Source of the DNA: Lumbricus rubellus
Lineage: Eukaryota > Annelida > Clitellata > Crassiclitellata > Lumbricidae
Assembly: GCA_945859605.1 (NCBI GenBank)
Contig: OX243814.1
Location: forward strand, 35,667,452 to 35,731,451
Direction of reading: 5' to 3'
DNA length: 64,000 nucleotides
The translations under genes were made by a program, and so were the position numbers. The notes beneath the pieces are model-generated. The model did no database searches and was not told where the DNA came from. It saw only the letters and a program-made list of their open reading frames with translations. This document shows positions 23,145 to 33,800 of this stretch, one piece after another. Position 1 is the stretch's first letter; each line of letters starts with the position of its first letter.

Positions 23145-23367
23145 CATAGGCGTAGGAGACGGGGATCCAGAGAGGGCAACTGCCCTCCCCCAAATTCGGG
23201 CAAGTCTGATTTTTGGGCAAGCAGACCAGGGAAAAGAAAACATCTATCTAAAGTTGCAATAACATCTAAAACTTTAGGAAGATTTCGACAGGACGACAAA
23301 AAGGCCATCAGATTTTTCGGGAGGTTTAACTATTCCCCCCACTCCTGAAATGTCCCCTGCGCCTATG
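23145..23367. mobile_element. hAT-like MITE, CATAGGCG family, present only in segment 1
   Basis: A 223-bp element with ends CATAGGCGTAGG and CTGCGCCTATG. The flanking octamers CACCTGCT (23137-23144) and CTCCTGCT (23368-23375) match at 7 of 8 positions. Segment 2 continues without the insertion at about 60798-60806 (CCTATTCCCTGCTTG), so it is either an insertion after duplication or a loss in the other copy. Confidence 0.8.
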
Positions 23368-24300
23368 CTCCTGCTTAGGGGTGGGGGAAACGGGCGTTTT
23401 GGGGCGGATGGCCAGACACCGACGAAACCATTTTGGCCGCAGATGTTTGTTACGTGTAGGATACTTTGTCCGTACTTAATATGTTGGTAAACTTTTGTGT
23501 GCATGCGTGTATGAATGTGTGTATGCAATGCATTGTTCAATATACCGACACACAATTGTTAATGATTATTGATTGGTTTCAGCAACAAACATGCACAGCA
23601 AACATAAGCTGGAACAGACTGTGCAAGTGAATAGGATACGTGTCGATAAGGCTCCAGGAATTCAATGCACAGCACATACCACTGTGGCTGTCTAAGGTTC
23701 TAAGCCAATCAAAAGCCTTGAAAGACATCAGTAACCGAGAGTCGGGGACCGGATTGGTTAAAACTAAAGTTGCAATAACATTCGATGGCTAGGCCTATAA
23801 TTCACGTTTGCACCATAATTTTGAACACCTGTTCTGGTGGCTTTGATTCATCGCTTGCAATCTGATAATTTGCACTGTAAGCTTATTGCTTTTTAGACGA
23901 ATATAAATCTTTACAATTTGCGATACTAAAATATAGCAACAATATATTTAAAAATTAAAACTCCTTATTTCGTTTGCTATAGGCCGATAGGCCAACTCTT
24001 GAAGTCACAGCAAAGGACCGAAGACCAAGACCCGATTAATCCTAAAGGACCAAAACATGATAAAATAAAAGAGATCCATCATTTCAGATGTGTATATAGA
24101 ATGCAAAAGAACACAAGCAGAAATCAACGAGACCTAAAAACCGAAAATGTCTATGATATTTTTAGATTTCACCAAGCTATAGGCTAAATATTGCCAGATA
24201 TTCTTCCGCTCCAATAAATGAAATCAATTTTTTGCAAAATATCGATAAATATAGTTAAAGTCACAATTGGCAATTAGGCATTGCAGCACATGACCAAGAA

Positions 24301-24716
24301 CTTGGGCGGAGACTAAGAGGGCAGGAGGGGAAACGGTCCCCTCCAAAGTTTGTAGTGGGGAGGGGCGATGTTTATATTCCAGCCCAATATTTCAGAAATA
24401 TCATTATAAATTTCTACAGTTTTATCCACTGTTGATCCATAATGAGCAATTTTGTTAAGACGACATGTTACCATTAGCCTACAGCTTACAAATTGAAAAT
24501 ATTTTAAACAATGGGAGGAGACATTTATTGAAGCTAAACCCATGTGTGAGCACTGAAATCAAGAATAATTTTGCGAAGATGACAGATTAAAAAGCTACGG
24601 TTAGAGAGTGGAAATCCATTTTGTTTTTAAACAACTCGGAAGTCTTAAACCATGACGGCGCTCGTACGTCGTCCGCTACTCCGTCCCCCAAAGTTTCGAC
24701 CAAGTCTCCGCCTATG
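24301..24716. mobile_element. hAT-like MITE, GGCGGAGACT ends
   Basis: Ends CTTGGGCGGAGACT and AGTCTCCGCCTATG (the right end has one extra C/T-side mismatch) with flanking octamers that match at 6 of 8 positions. Its paralogue is 62388-63138, which contains a LINE fragment not present here. No coding capacity; the local frame on the minus strand is not convincing. Confidence 0.65.
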
Positions 24717-24931
24717 GCCATGAATACTAATTAGATCTAACTAGTTTTAGAAACACGCCGCGATAATTAATTAATCATTGGAATCACATGGATTAACAAT
24801 AATTATTCACTATCGGATGCTTCTCACTATATATTATCAGGTTACTTTAAACATTAAGCAGTTAAATAGATGCCACATTTTTACGAGGAATTGGGCGAAT
24901 ATCCTTTGTGATGACAATGACAACTAAGAGG

Positions 24932-25372
24932 CATGAGCGGAGTTTATCAGGGACTAGGGGCTAAGGCCCCAAGAAGTCTCAGAGTAATTTTTACCATGAA
25001 AATGGTATATTTTCCGGGGTTAGCCCCCCTTCCCCCAAAAAGGCTCATACTCGAAAATATATTCATAATTATATTCGTGATTCAGAGGAAATGGCTTTTT
25101 TCACAAAGAAACTTGAATGACTAAATAAGGTCATCAATTAATTTGGCCGAAAAATTAGTATTGTTTTTGAGATTTCGACCAGATGACTAAAACAAAAGGT
25201 CGTCAGAATTTTCGGACGGGAAATTCGTGACATCTTCGAAAGATTTTGACTGGATGACTTTAAAAAGTAACCTTTTGGGCTGAGAAGAACATTTGTCGGC
25301 GCCCCTCGATCTGGACCCAACCAAAGTCCAAGTTTTAAGCCCCCACCCCAAAACTGGAAACCAGACTCCGCC
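24932..25372. mobile_element. hAT-like MITE truncated by the assembly gap
   Basis: Starts CATGAGCGGAGTTTATCAGG and runs into the N gap about 7 bases before its expected right end (CCGCCCATG), by comparison with the complete paralogue at 63360-63791. Confidence 0.75.
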
Positions 25373-25572
25373 NNNNNNNNNNNNNNNNNNNNNNNNNNNN
25401 NNNNNNNNNNNNNNNNNNNNNNNNNNNNNNNNNNNNNNNNNNNNNNNNNNNNNNNNNNNNNNNNNNNNNNNNNNNNNNNNNNNNNNNNNNNNNNNNNNNN
25501 NNNNNNNNNNNNNNNNNNNNNNNNNNNNNNNNNNNNNNNNNNNNNNNNNNNNNNNNNNNNNNNNNNNNNNNN
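25373..25572. other. Assembly gap, 200 N
   Basis: A run of exactly 200 N, the form often used for joins of unknown length. By comparison with segment 2, the missing sequence should begin with the last bases of the MITE and then the last exon of the third receptor (C1). Confidence 0.98.
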
Positions 25573-25580
25573 GTTTACTC

Positions 25581-27395
25581 TCAGATTCTCTGCACTCCTA
25601 CTAAAGCTATTCCTGGTGCTTGACAATGTTTTATCAAATGTTTATCTGACTTACAGTTGTGGCAACGTTTCTTAACGAAACCTCTTTGCTCATTGTTCTC
25701 CCACTTGCGGTACGGAGTGTACGATGCATTGCCTTCTTTTGGGTTTCCCAAAGGTGGAGTTCGACTGTAGGCTTGTCTGTCCCACGTTGACTGCTTTTTA
25801 TCTTGCCACCACGGCTTTCCAGATAAATTATCTTTCTTGACATTATTACTTTTGGCTTGGCTTCCAGTTTCTTTGTCAGTGCTGTTCCACTTGGTTTGCT
25901 TTGGACTACTGCTCCAGGGAATATGAAGCATGGGGCCTTCATATTTCGGTTTGTCTTGAAACATTACACCAATTCGATTGTTTACATGTATGTCCGCGAG
26001 GTCTGCAACGTTACTAGCTTCCAAACATTCTGTACCCTCTTTTGCTAAGACAAACTGTAGTGGACCTGGTGGTAAACATTCTTTCAGCTTATCCGCCACT
26101 AGCAAATCAAACAGCTTCTCGTAGTCTTTGCCCACTCGTCTACTTCTGACATAATAATTCAACAGATTCTTCAATCTTGCCGTAAACATCGTATACGTTT
26201 CCTCCACAGTTTTCTTGGCATCTGCAAATCTTGATCTGTACTCACGAGCCGTTAACTTGAATTCTTTCAATAAATGCTCTTTCACTACATCGTACTTGTC
26301 TAGATCATCAAAAGATACACGGTTCAATACAGTACGCGCTTTCGGTGTCATAAGTGGCAATAACAATTTCACCCAATATTGTTGTTCCACAGCAAAACTA
26401 TTGGATGCATTTTCCACTGTCTCAAAATATAATGGCACTTCCATCATATCATACGGCATCTTCGGTAACACATGTTTCATTGCATCACCAATCTTCTTAA
26501 TCTTTGACACCATTGTCTCACTTTCTCTGAGCCTATTTTGTTCTGATTCCTCACGACTTCTTCTATCGTCTTCGTCTCTCTTCTTCAGTCGATTCTGATC
26601 TTCTATCCTACGCAGTTCTTCTTGTTCTATCTTCTGCTGCAACAATTCTAACTGCTTTCTGCGTTCCTCCTTTTCAATAGTCATTTCTTGGAGTTGAGCT
26701 TCCTTAATAGCTAGTTTCTTTTGTTCTAATTGTATCTGTTCTTCCCTTTCTCTTTCCGCTTTTTCCAGACTATTTTTCTCACGTTGGAAATCTTCCTGTC
26801 GAATCTCTTCGGCTCTTTCCAATTCTACTAAACGCATCTTTTCCTTTTCTTCCTCGCGAGATCTTTTCTCTTCAATCTGTTGCCTCCGTATTTCTTCATC
26901 GCTTTTCCTTGCTTTTTCATATTCTATCATTAACTCCATCCTTCTTCGTTCTGCTTCGTCACGATCTATTCTCATTTGTTCTAATTGTATCTGGAACTGC
27001 TGCTTCTGCATGCCTATCTCTTGTTGTCGCAGTTCTCTCTCTTCTTGTTTACGTTCTTTCTTCTCTTGTCCGCGTTGCTCCTCTTTCTCTTCTTGTTTAC
27101 GCTCTTTCTCTTCTTGTCTACGTTGCTCCTCCCTCATCATCATGAATTGCATCAACGCCTCCATAGACATCGGTGCGTGTGGTTTTTCGACTGGTTTCTC
27201 TTCAGCACCACCTACAGCACCTTCTTCTTCCGCTTCTTGTTTCGCCCAACCCTCAGCCAAAGATCTCATCAAATTTTCCCTCGACATCTGTCCGACTTCT
27301 TCTGCGTCAAGGCCTGCTTCAATTAATAATTTTACTATTCTCTCCGATGCCATCTTTTTAATAACTGCTTGCTTTTGCTCTGTAAGTTGCTCCAT
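25581..27395 (-). CDS. Gag protein of a Gypsy-like element
   Basis: 604 residues. The N-terminus has a short helical region (about 1-50), followed by a very long Glu/Arg/Gln-rich coiled coil (about 70-300). After that is a capsid-like, SCAN/Gypsy-type helical domain (about 310-440, with YWVKLLLPLM and the KEFKLTAREYRSRF block), then a basic linker and a CCHC zinc knuckle, CHNCKSDKHLIKHC (C-x2-C-x4-H-x4-C), near residue 585. The frame closes with TGA at 25583-25581, directly before the gap, so pol would need another frame or separate expression. Expected role: particle assembly and RNA packaging of the retrotransposon. Confidence 0.9.
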   Translation of the reverse strand: MEQLTEQKQAVIKKMASERIVKLLIEAGLDAEEVGQMSRENLMRSLAEGWAKQEAEEEGAVGGAEEKPVEKPHAPMSMEALMQFMMMREEQRRQEEKERKQEEKEEQRGQEKKERKQEERELRQQEIGMQKQQFQIQLEQMRIDRDEAERRRMELMIEYEKARKSDEEIRRQQIEEKRSREEEKEKMRLVELERAEEIRQEDFQREKNSLEKAEREREEQIQLEQKKLAIKEAQLQEMTIEKEERRKQLELLQQKIEQEELRRIEDQNRLKKRDEDDRRSREESEQNRLRESETMVSKIKKIGDAMKHVLPKMPYDMMEVPLYFETVENASNSFAVEQQYWVKLLLPLMTPKARTVLNRVSFDDLDKYDVVKEHLLKEFKLTAREYRSRFADAKKTVEETYTMFTARLKNLLNYYVRSRRVGKDYEKLFDLLVADKLKECLPPGPLQFVLAKEGTECLEASNVADLADIHVNNRIGVMFQDKPKYEGPMLHIPWSSSPKQTKWNSTDKETGSQAKSNNVKKDNLSGKPWWQDKKQSTWDRQAYSRTPPLGNPKEGNASYTPYRKWENNEQRGFVKKRCHNCKSDKHLIKHCQAPGIALVGVQRI

Positions 27396-27679
27396 TCTTA
27401 CTTCGTTACTTCACTGTTGCAGTTGCTTCTTTTATAGACAAGCAAGTTTTTCCTACCTTTCCGTCCGTTGAGTTGTCGTTTGTCACTGTCGTATTGATGC
27501 ACAAGTTGCTTCGCACGGGAGAAGTTCGTCGAATAATTATCGCAGCGTCCGTTCTTTCGATAAGATCCCAGATATCGTTCCTTCCGTATCTCGGGTGAGA
27601 ATACCAGCGTGTGTAGATGAGAAAAACACAGCGTCCGTATATAAGAATATCAGTATTCCAAATCAACGTGTAAATGTAG

Positions 27680-27792
27680 ATCCTCAATCAACGTTTGTAA
27701 ATTCGCATCCTCAATCAACGTTTGTAAATTCGCATCCTCAATCAACGTTTGTAAATTCGCATCCTCAATCAACGTTTGTAAATTCGCATCCC
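27680..27792. repeat. 27-bp tandem repeat in the retrotransposon leader
   Basis: Four copies of a unit containing CCTCAATCAACGTTTG and TAAATTCGCAT, at about 27681-27790. They abut the putative primer-binding site, so the repeat sits in the 5' untranslated leader between primer site and gag. Confidence 0.9.
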
Positions 27793-27807
27793 ACCGCTGC
27801 CACCAAA

Positions 27808-28306
27808 TGTCAACACCTTTTTCCCCGTGTTGACCTCCAGTCTCCTCGGTAGCTTCTCAATATCGTTCTTCAGTAGCCTAAGCCTTTCCTTAATGACTTA
27901 ACTGACTTTAATCTACTGGCTAGTTAAAGTTTCTACAGTCTTTCACTTGTTTTACTTCAACGACAACGACGACAGGTTTAATCGTATATTATAATCAAAT
28001 CCAACGTAAAATGAAACAGCAGCAAAAACACGATAATGTCTATCCTTGCATTATCACAGCAACTACAACTCTTCTCCACAACTCAAGTCAACTCCTACTA
28101 CTACTACACTTATCACAGCCTATATCGCCACTCTTCCTTCCGACGCTCACTCCTTCTCTCTATCTCTCATTCGTACGCGCAACCCTCGATCGTCTGGCTG
28201 TCTAGACACGCGCGCCAAAAACGCAGCTGTTCTGTCTGGCCGCTCGCGAGTGTACAACAATCAACTAACCGCTGCAGGCCATACACTATATTAAATTAGC
28301 TTACAC
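27808..28306 (-). repeat. Candidate 5' LTR of the Gypsy-like element
   Basis: The inner edge is supported by the primer-binding site beside it. The outer edge, placed at CTTACA on the plus strand near 28306, is uncertain because no second LTR is in the window. The small plus-strand frames here are probably spurious. Confidence 0.5.
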
Positions 28307-29787
28307 ATACAATGCTGTAATTACGATAGGCATACAACCCTGTCAAATTTACATGATATTAGATTTTCACAGTCTATAGCCTGATTATGGTGCCATATAA
28401 AAAAATTGAGCCACAATAATATGAAAGAGGCCTACATTAATAACACGGTTAGTAATGCCTAAAAGTAAACTTGTAGCAGCTTTAAACTTTAAGGTATTTT
28501 ATCGTGAGTTATCTGAGAGGCAATGCTTAAGTATGGTTAGCGCTATTCATCTGACAACGTTTCCCAATAATAAGAGCATCAATGTTTGGTTTTGTCTTCT
28601 GAGATGGTATCAATCATATCGTATAGCTTAAAAAATTTCACCAATCTTCTTTGAGACTTATTAGGCTATTCGTTAATAATGACAAACACTGCTCACATAA
28701 TTACGCAGGCATCGTTACCTCCACACACGCCATTATGCGTGTTGCAGCCATGTGCAGCTTTGAGAATTAATTAAAATCTGTCTTGTACGTGGTCGAGGGG
28801 TGCAGAATGCTGGATTGCTGGAATCACAACTTTCTGCTTCAGCATGGTATCGCATCGAAGGTCAAATAAAAAACGTCATCTGTATATCTGCTGTTGCAGA
28901 TTCAATGTCCACAGCAAAATGTAGTAGAAACAGTTTTAACCTTGGTTCACCTCACAAAAGAACTTAAAAATCTTGTTTTAACCGATTTCTCTCTTTTAAA
29001 ACCCCCAAACCAGTTGACTTTCGCGGGCCGCATTAATCGGGTCCGCGGGCCGCATGCGGCCCGCGTGTTTGAGACCTCTGGTCTAGTCTATGTTGCATTC
29101 CGTGGATGTCTTGAGCCCAGTTGATTTGGTGTGACACTCCGCAGCAGAATGGTCTCCTTACTTCAGCTTTTTGTCCAGTGTCCACGACTCAGGTGTCAGC
29201 CTAGATAGGTCTCTTACCTTTACTTAACACTTTGCCAATCTTACTTGTTTTTTCATACTTTCAGCATTCAGCAAGACGTCCCATGGCGTTTCCCATATCT
29301 GTTTAATTTTCGACCATTATGCTTACCTGTATTGTTCATGCATTCGGGTGTTACTGTCTACTCCAGCAAGCACTACAAATGAAACTCATTTTAGGCTTTC
29401 AGTGCTAAAAGAAATCTGTGTGCAAATTATAAACAGCTCAAAACAATCTGGCCAGTGCGTGAACAAAACTAGTCAAATTTCAGAATAATATATAAAGCAA
29501 TAATGCGTTAAGTATGGTGATAAGCTGATGACCAAATAATCCAGGTCACAAACTCCTTCATCAGACAAGGGTCTGCGCTCACGAACCGCCCACCTCCGCC
29601 CTGTCAAATAAATGGTGCATTATCTGAATGAATGAATGAATAACTGAATGAATGAATGAATGAATGAATGAACTGGAGATGAATAAAGAGGAGTGGAGGA
29701 AGCGCGTTTTCAGTTTGTGGACCTGAACGGGAAGGACTAAGTACTAAGTAATTTACCTAATCAGTAATAATATAATTTTTTATTTAG
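28307..29787. other. Non-coding, with a hAT-type transposon terminus and a tetranucleotide tail
   Basis: The interval 29020-29088 carries repeated GCGGGCCGC blocks and ends GTTTGAGACCTCTG, the style of a hAT terminus; the other end was not found. At 29615-29683 a TGAA/GAAT array follows a short A-rich stretch, as at the tails of the LINEs here. No gene recognised. Confidence 0.5.
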
Positions 29788-30102
29788 GTGACACCATCCG
29801 GAATGCAGAGTCCAGACAACACAGCTGCTCGTAAGGTGGCGAGAATGTGTACAGTCATTGTGGCCGTATTCGTCGTCTGTTCGGTGCCTCTTCAAATCGG
29901 TTTAATGAATCTGTTTTTGGCATCAAACAGGAATGATGCAATTACGTTGATATCGCCGCTGAGCATTCTCACCGATCTCAATTCCTGCATTAATCCCATT
30001 GTATATGGCTTCATGTGGAAGCCAATGAGAACTACGTTGAAACAGGTTTGTTGCGATATGAGCAAAAATAGGTCTAATGAGACAGCTATTAGCACAAGAT
30101 GA
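29788..30102 (+). CDS. Last exon of a second type of class A GPCR (TM6-TM7)
   Basis: An acceptor with a T-rich tract, TTTTTTATTTAG, ends at 29787 and the open frame begins immediately after it. It encodes a basic loop end (ARKVARM), TM6 with F-V-V-C-S-V-P (a variant of C-W-x-P lacking the Trp), and TM7 with the canonical N-P-I-V-Y, then a short tail ending at a TGA at 30100-30102. The intron appears to be phase 0, unlike the phase 1 introns of the A and B receptors, and the strand is opposite, so this is a different receptor lineage. No TM1-TM5 exon was found upstream before the Gypsy-like element. It may be a gene with distant exons or an orphaned remnant. Confidence 0.75.
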   Translation: MTPSGMQSPDNTAARKVARMCTVIVAVFVVCSVPLQIGLMNLFLASNRNDAITLISPLSILTDLNSCINPIVYGFMWKPMRTTLKQVCCDMSKNRSNETAISTR

Positions 30103-30919
30103 CGTGATCTCTTCATGGATGGATCCGATTTGACCAGGGTCTATGACTTACCCTGGACAGAAATTTGCTCGGAATATTACAGCACTTATGAGCAAGGTAC
30201 TAGACCAGTAATTGTTAAAGATTTCTTCATCTGCGGGAATTCCGAATTTATATTACTACCTTTTCGCTTTCTCTGTACATGATTCCACGTCAAGTGATTC
30301 TGTACCAATGGTTCACTCACGACAAAATAGACGCTGCATTAATGAAAAATTCTTTTATCAATAAAAGTTGATTGATGAAAACTTATTCGTTGCTTTTTTT
30401 TACCTAAATAGAAGCGGAAATCAAGAAATTATTTGTTTGCTTGAATAGAAGCGGGATTGATGAAACTAATACTTTGCTTTTAGATGTAGATCTGATTTTT
30501 TGAGCGATTGATTCGCATAAATCCTTTAAATTTTTAACGAGCATATCAAGGCATTCTCGAACCTTTGTTGCAGCCCTTTGACGTGATACCATTTTACACA
30601 TTGGTTAAAATGGTTGGGATGAGCAGTGAGGAAGAGTTTTTAACGAAACGCATATGTCACTAGGGTTCCATTGCATGATGAGTAGTGCAAGGAATATTGT
30701 GAGCATCGGAAGCGACGGGAAAACCGTTCCCAGCATAGCCTTCTGTTACCGAATAGTAATAGAAGGCACTGGCTCCCAGTTCCCACCCACTTTAAACCCT
30801 AATTTAGCATGGATTGCATGGCTTAAATGTAATGTAGACAATCGGAGATTAGCAGTGCTGCAGTTACGCTATATAAATTTCATCGTGCAGATTACATTAT
30901 CTTAGGCCTATATAGGCCT

Positions 30920-30964
30920 ATACATACACAATATACACATATTATGTGTATATTGTGTATGTAT
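30920..30964. repeat. Perfect 21-bp inverted repeat with 3-nt loop
   Basis: The arm 30920-30940 (ATACATACACAATATACACA plus T) is the exact reverse complement of 30944-30964, separated by ATT. It would form a near-perfect cruciform or RNA hairpin. No transposon boundary is visible around it. Confidence 0.9.
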
Positions 30965-32085
30965 TTGTGCTGATCAGTCGACATGTCATGATGACACTTT
31001 ATTTTCAATTATATCGTCGTTGTGATAAAGTTCCAAGCATACCAATAGCCACAAAGCTTCATTATATTTATTTTCATTTAAACAGATTTTCTGTCACCCG
31101 GTATTTGGACACAAGACTTACGAAAACAACTCGACAACTCAAGCTTCGCACATAACCAGTGTTGCGTAGACTTCATCAAAACACTGGAAGCTGGGAATTG
31201 AATTGTCATAGAATAGACTTCATTTATACAATTATATTCCTAGTGTTTAACTTTTGATCCGTGTCATGCATGATTAGAAAACAGAAGCGACTTATTGTGT
31301 AGGCTACATAGTTCCAGTTTGTCCCGAGTTACACACTGCATGTCCATTGCCAGGAGCGTATAGGCTACCATTCAACCAATGCGCTAACCCAATGCACTAT
31401 TTTGCGAATAATCTTATAGGCCCCTACACATAATAAAAATTATACACTGACACATATATAGGGATAAAAAAAGATTGAATCGTAAACAACTTTAATCCGA
31501 CTTTACAACAGACAACTCACAGAGACAAGAACCGTGTTATTTTTATTTATCCGTAACTTGAGAGTTGACTTGAAGTAGGCCTACAGCGATGAACCACCTC
31601 ACAACAAGGAGGATAATCAATTACTTTTCGGTGTTGTATTGTATTGTAGGCTACTGTATAGTAGCTGACGATTTCACGCATCTAGAGACTTTCAGAAGCG
31701 CTCCAAGTGCGTGCAACCTCGAGAGAGAGAGAAAAACAGGTGTTGAGGCTATAGAAAGATGACGAAAGATAAATAATTAGCCTAATTAGCTTAATTGTCA
31801 TGACCACTGTGCACAATTAGTCATTAATAAAAGTGAGTGAAATGTCATATAATTGGTTATAGACGTTTTAATGCATATTAAATATGTTTTAACCTACAGA
31901 TGAAATTGTCTATGGCTTAAGGAATAGTTAATCGTCGATTTTCTTCATAGAAACCTCGAGCATGTGTTATGTAAACTCAACGATTCCCGTCTTTGCCGTT
32001 GGAGGCGCCTGACTCCATGGACGCCATTTTAATTGCACAACGTTAGTCTGACCCAAATATCACAGAAAATTGCAGTAGCATAATC

Positions 32086-32268
32086 ATGAACTACGACGGC
32101 GCAGTTGATACACTACGCGAAGAGAAGATCATGGGAATGACCCTCTTAGGTGACGAATTATTCGTCGTTTGTAAGTTACCATCGAATGTCATCTTCCAAT
32201 GCGACATCGGTGAAAACACCAGAGTGCCCGGGCCTCTTGTGGAGCTTAGCATTTCCAGAATGAAATGA
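32086..32268 (+). pseudogene. Fragment resembling an NHL/beta-propeller-type protein
   Basis: The frame contains GMTLLGDELFVVCKLPSNVI, which resembles the blade motif of NHL-like beta-propeller proteins abundant in marine invertebrates. Only about one blade is present, and no flanking exons were recognised. It may be a lone exon or decayed copy. The resemblance is from memory of the motif style, so this is weak. Confidence 0.3.
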
Positions 32269-32699
32269 CCCCGTGGAATAGCAGCCAGCGAGACTTCTAG
32301 CTGTCTTTACATAGCTGATTGACACAAGATTGCTGAAGACGGCTGTGGAGATACAAGTATCAGAAAATACCAAAAGCTGAACAAAAAGACCCGTCTGTCC
32401 GTTTTGACACAGCCATTCGGAGTTTCAGTATCACAGAAGACTGACGAGAGAAAGAACAATTAAAAGAGGTATATAGGGTCTAATTGGCATAATTTTAAAT
32501 CAACAGTTGAAAAAACTGAATGAAGATCCGAGTCCAAAATGGGTCGGAAGTCATCGACGGCAGATTGATGTCGTTGAGAGAAATTAGGATTTAGGAGGAG
32601 CGTTGGCAGCGAGCAAGCATGTCGAGTAGCCTAAGCCGTTGGCGCAAAAAGCAGGCGTCGCTGCTGGCCGCATGCATTTGGTCCGAATTGGGGTGGGGT

Positions 32700-32766
32700 G
32701 GGGGCAGAGTAATGGATGACACGCTCGCATAGTGTACGAGATGTAACGATTTCGAGCCCCCATTAT
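32700..32766 (+). mobile_element. tRNA-derived SINE head
   Basis: An A-box-like block at 32709-32720 and a B-box-like GATTTCGAGCCC at 32748-32759 lie at tRNA-like spacing, followed by a tRNA-unrelated body. The acceptor arms do not pair clearly, so a SINE is preferred over a working tRNA gene. Confidence 0.5.
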
Positions 32767-33739
32767 TTTGGCGGACCTGCTCTGTAGGCCGCTTTTAGTG
32801 ACATGTATTGCAGGCTGTCTGTTCAGTTAGCATAGTTAAGATGTGTGTATGCTGTAATCCTGTCAATTGTTTCAACTGCATAATTGTACATTGTAACCGG
32901 TTGCGGTCTGTCAAACGGATTGCTGAGTAAAGAAAAAGATATAAAATGTTCGAATTGCAATAGAAGGGAGGGGTTTGATATTACGATGTTTTTGTCTACG
33001 TGATTATTATGTGGATGGGCCCCTTACTATAGGCTTAGATGTAGTAGCCTAAAATCATCATCATCATCATTGTTCTCCTCCGTCCGGCCGCGCCGACGAT
33101 GAGGTCTTTACATGTTAAATCGTTGATTGGACCTACATGTAGTTCCAGCAGCATGTTCAATTTGTGGGACGATGGTCGCAGGCTGCAATCCCCCCCGCTG
33201 TGAAATCATCCGTCTGAGTCCTTCGAGAAAATGTATAATTTTTTTATTACATATCTTTCCTCAAATCGCTCCCTTGCTAGGCGTTGCGCAACTCGGCGAA
33301 CGTTCCTCGGGCGCAGGTTCATAATACCCTCCCTAGAAGAGAAGAGGGACACTAGACTAAATAGTGTAAACACTGTCCTCCTCGAAAATCACCGACCCGT
33401 TTAGCCAGGTAGATCCATATCAGGGAACTGAGCGCCAGTCAATGGATATGCAACATAGCCCTCCTACGTGTGTCAGAAGGAAGTGAGCGTCTACGTGACA
33501 AACCGCTGATGTTCTGCGGAATTGATGCGTTATAGAAGTAGACAGTAGACACCGTCCTCCACCTCCTGCTCCTGCTCCTATTCTTCCTCCTACTAGATTC
33601 CACGGCAACATGTAGCAATCCCTTAGTGAGCGCTAGTTTGCCAGAGGGATTTCTAAGATCTTTATGCCCAGTCGCGTATTATCTTCTAACAGTTAATGCC
33701 AACAAGGCAGAGACAGAGACAGACAGGATGGAGGAAGGG

Positions 33740-33800
33740 ATGGAGGAAGCGAGGGAGCGAGGGAGCGAGAGAGCGAGGGAGCGAGGGAGGGAGGGATGTT
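33740..33800. repeat. GGGAGCGA simple repeat
   Basis: Imperfect purine-rich 8-bp tandem array (GAGGGAGC / GAGCGAGG). Confidence 0.9.

Larger units (their letters stand above)
471..25372. repeat. Segmental duplication, copy 1
   Basis: This stretch aligns in the same order and orientation with 46621-63791. It contains GPCR genes A1 and B1 and long non-coding sequence that is nearly identical to segment 2 in many places. Left homology starts at CAATTGTACATTG (471, matching 46621). The right end is lost in the N gap. Length differences come mainly from insertions present in only one copy: 3857-4801, 9496-16977 and 23145-23367 here. Confidence 0.9.
25573..28306 (-). mobile_element. Gypsy-like LTR retrotransposon, 5' part (LTR, leader, gag), cut by the gap
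   Basis: Coding direction is minus. From the right: a candidate 5' LTR (27808 to about 28306) whose inner end reads TGTTGACA on the minus strand; two bases later a primer-binding site TGGTGGCAGCGGTGGGAT (27805-27788), a form common in animal Gypsy elements; a leader with a 27-bp tandem repeat; then gag (25581-27395). Pol and the 3' LTR would be in or beyond the gap. The outer LTR edge is a guess based on the need for an ACA end. Confidence 0.8.
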
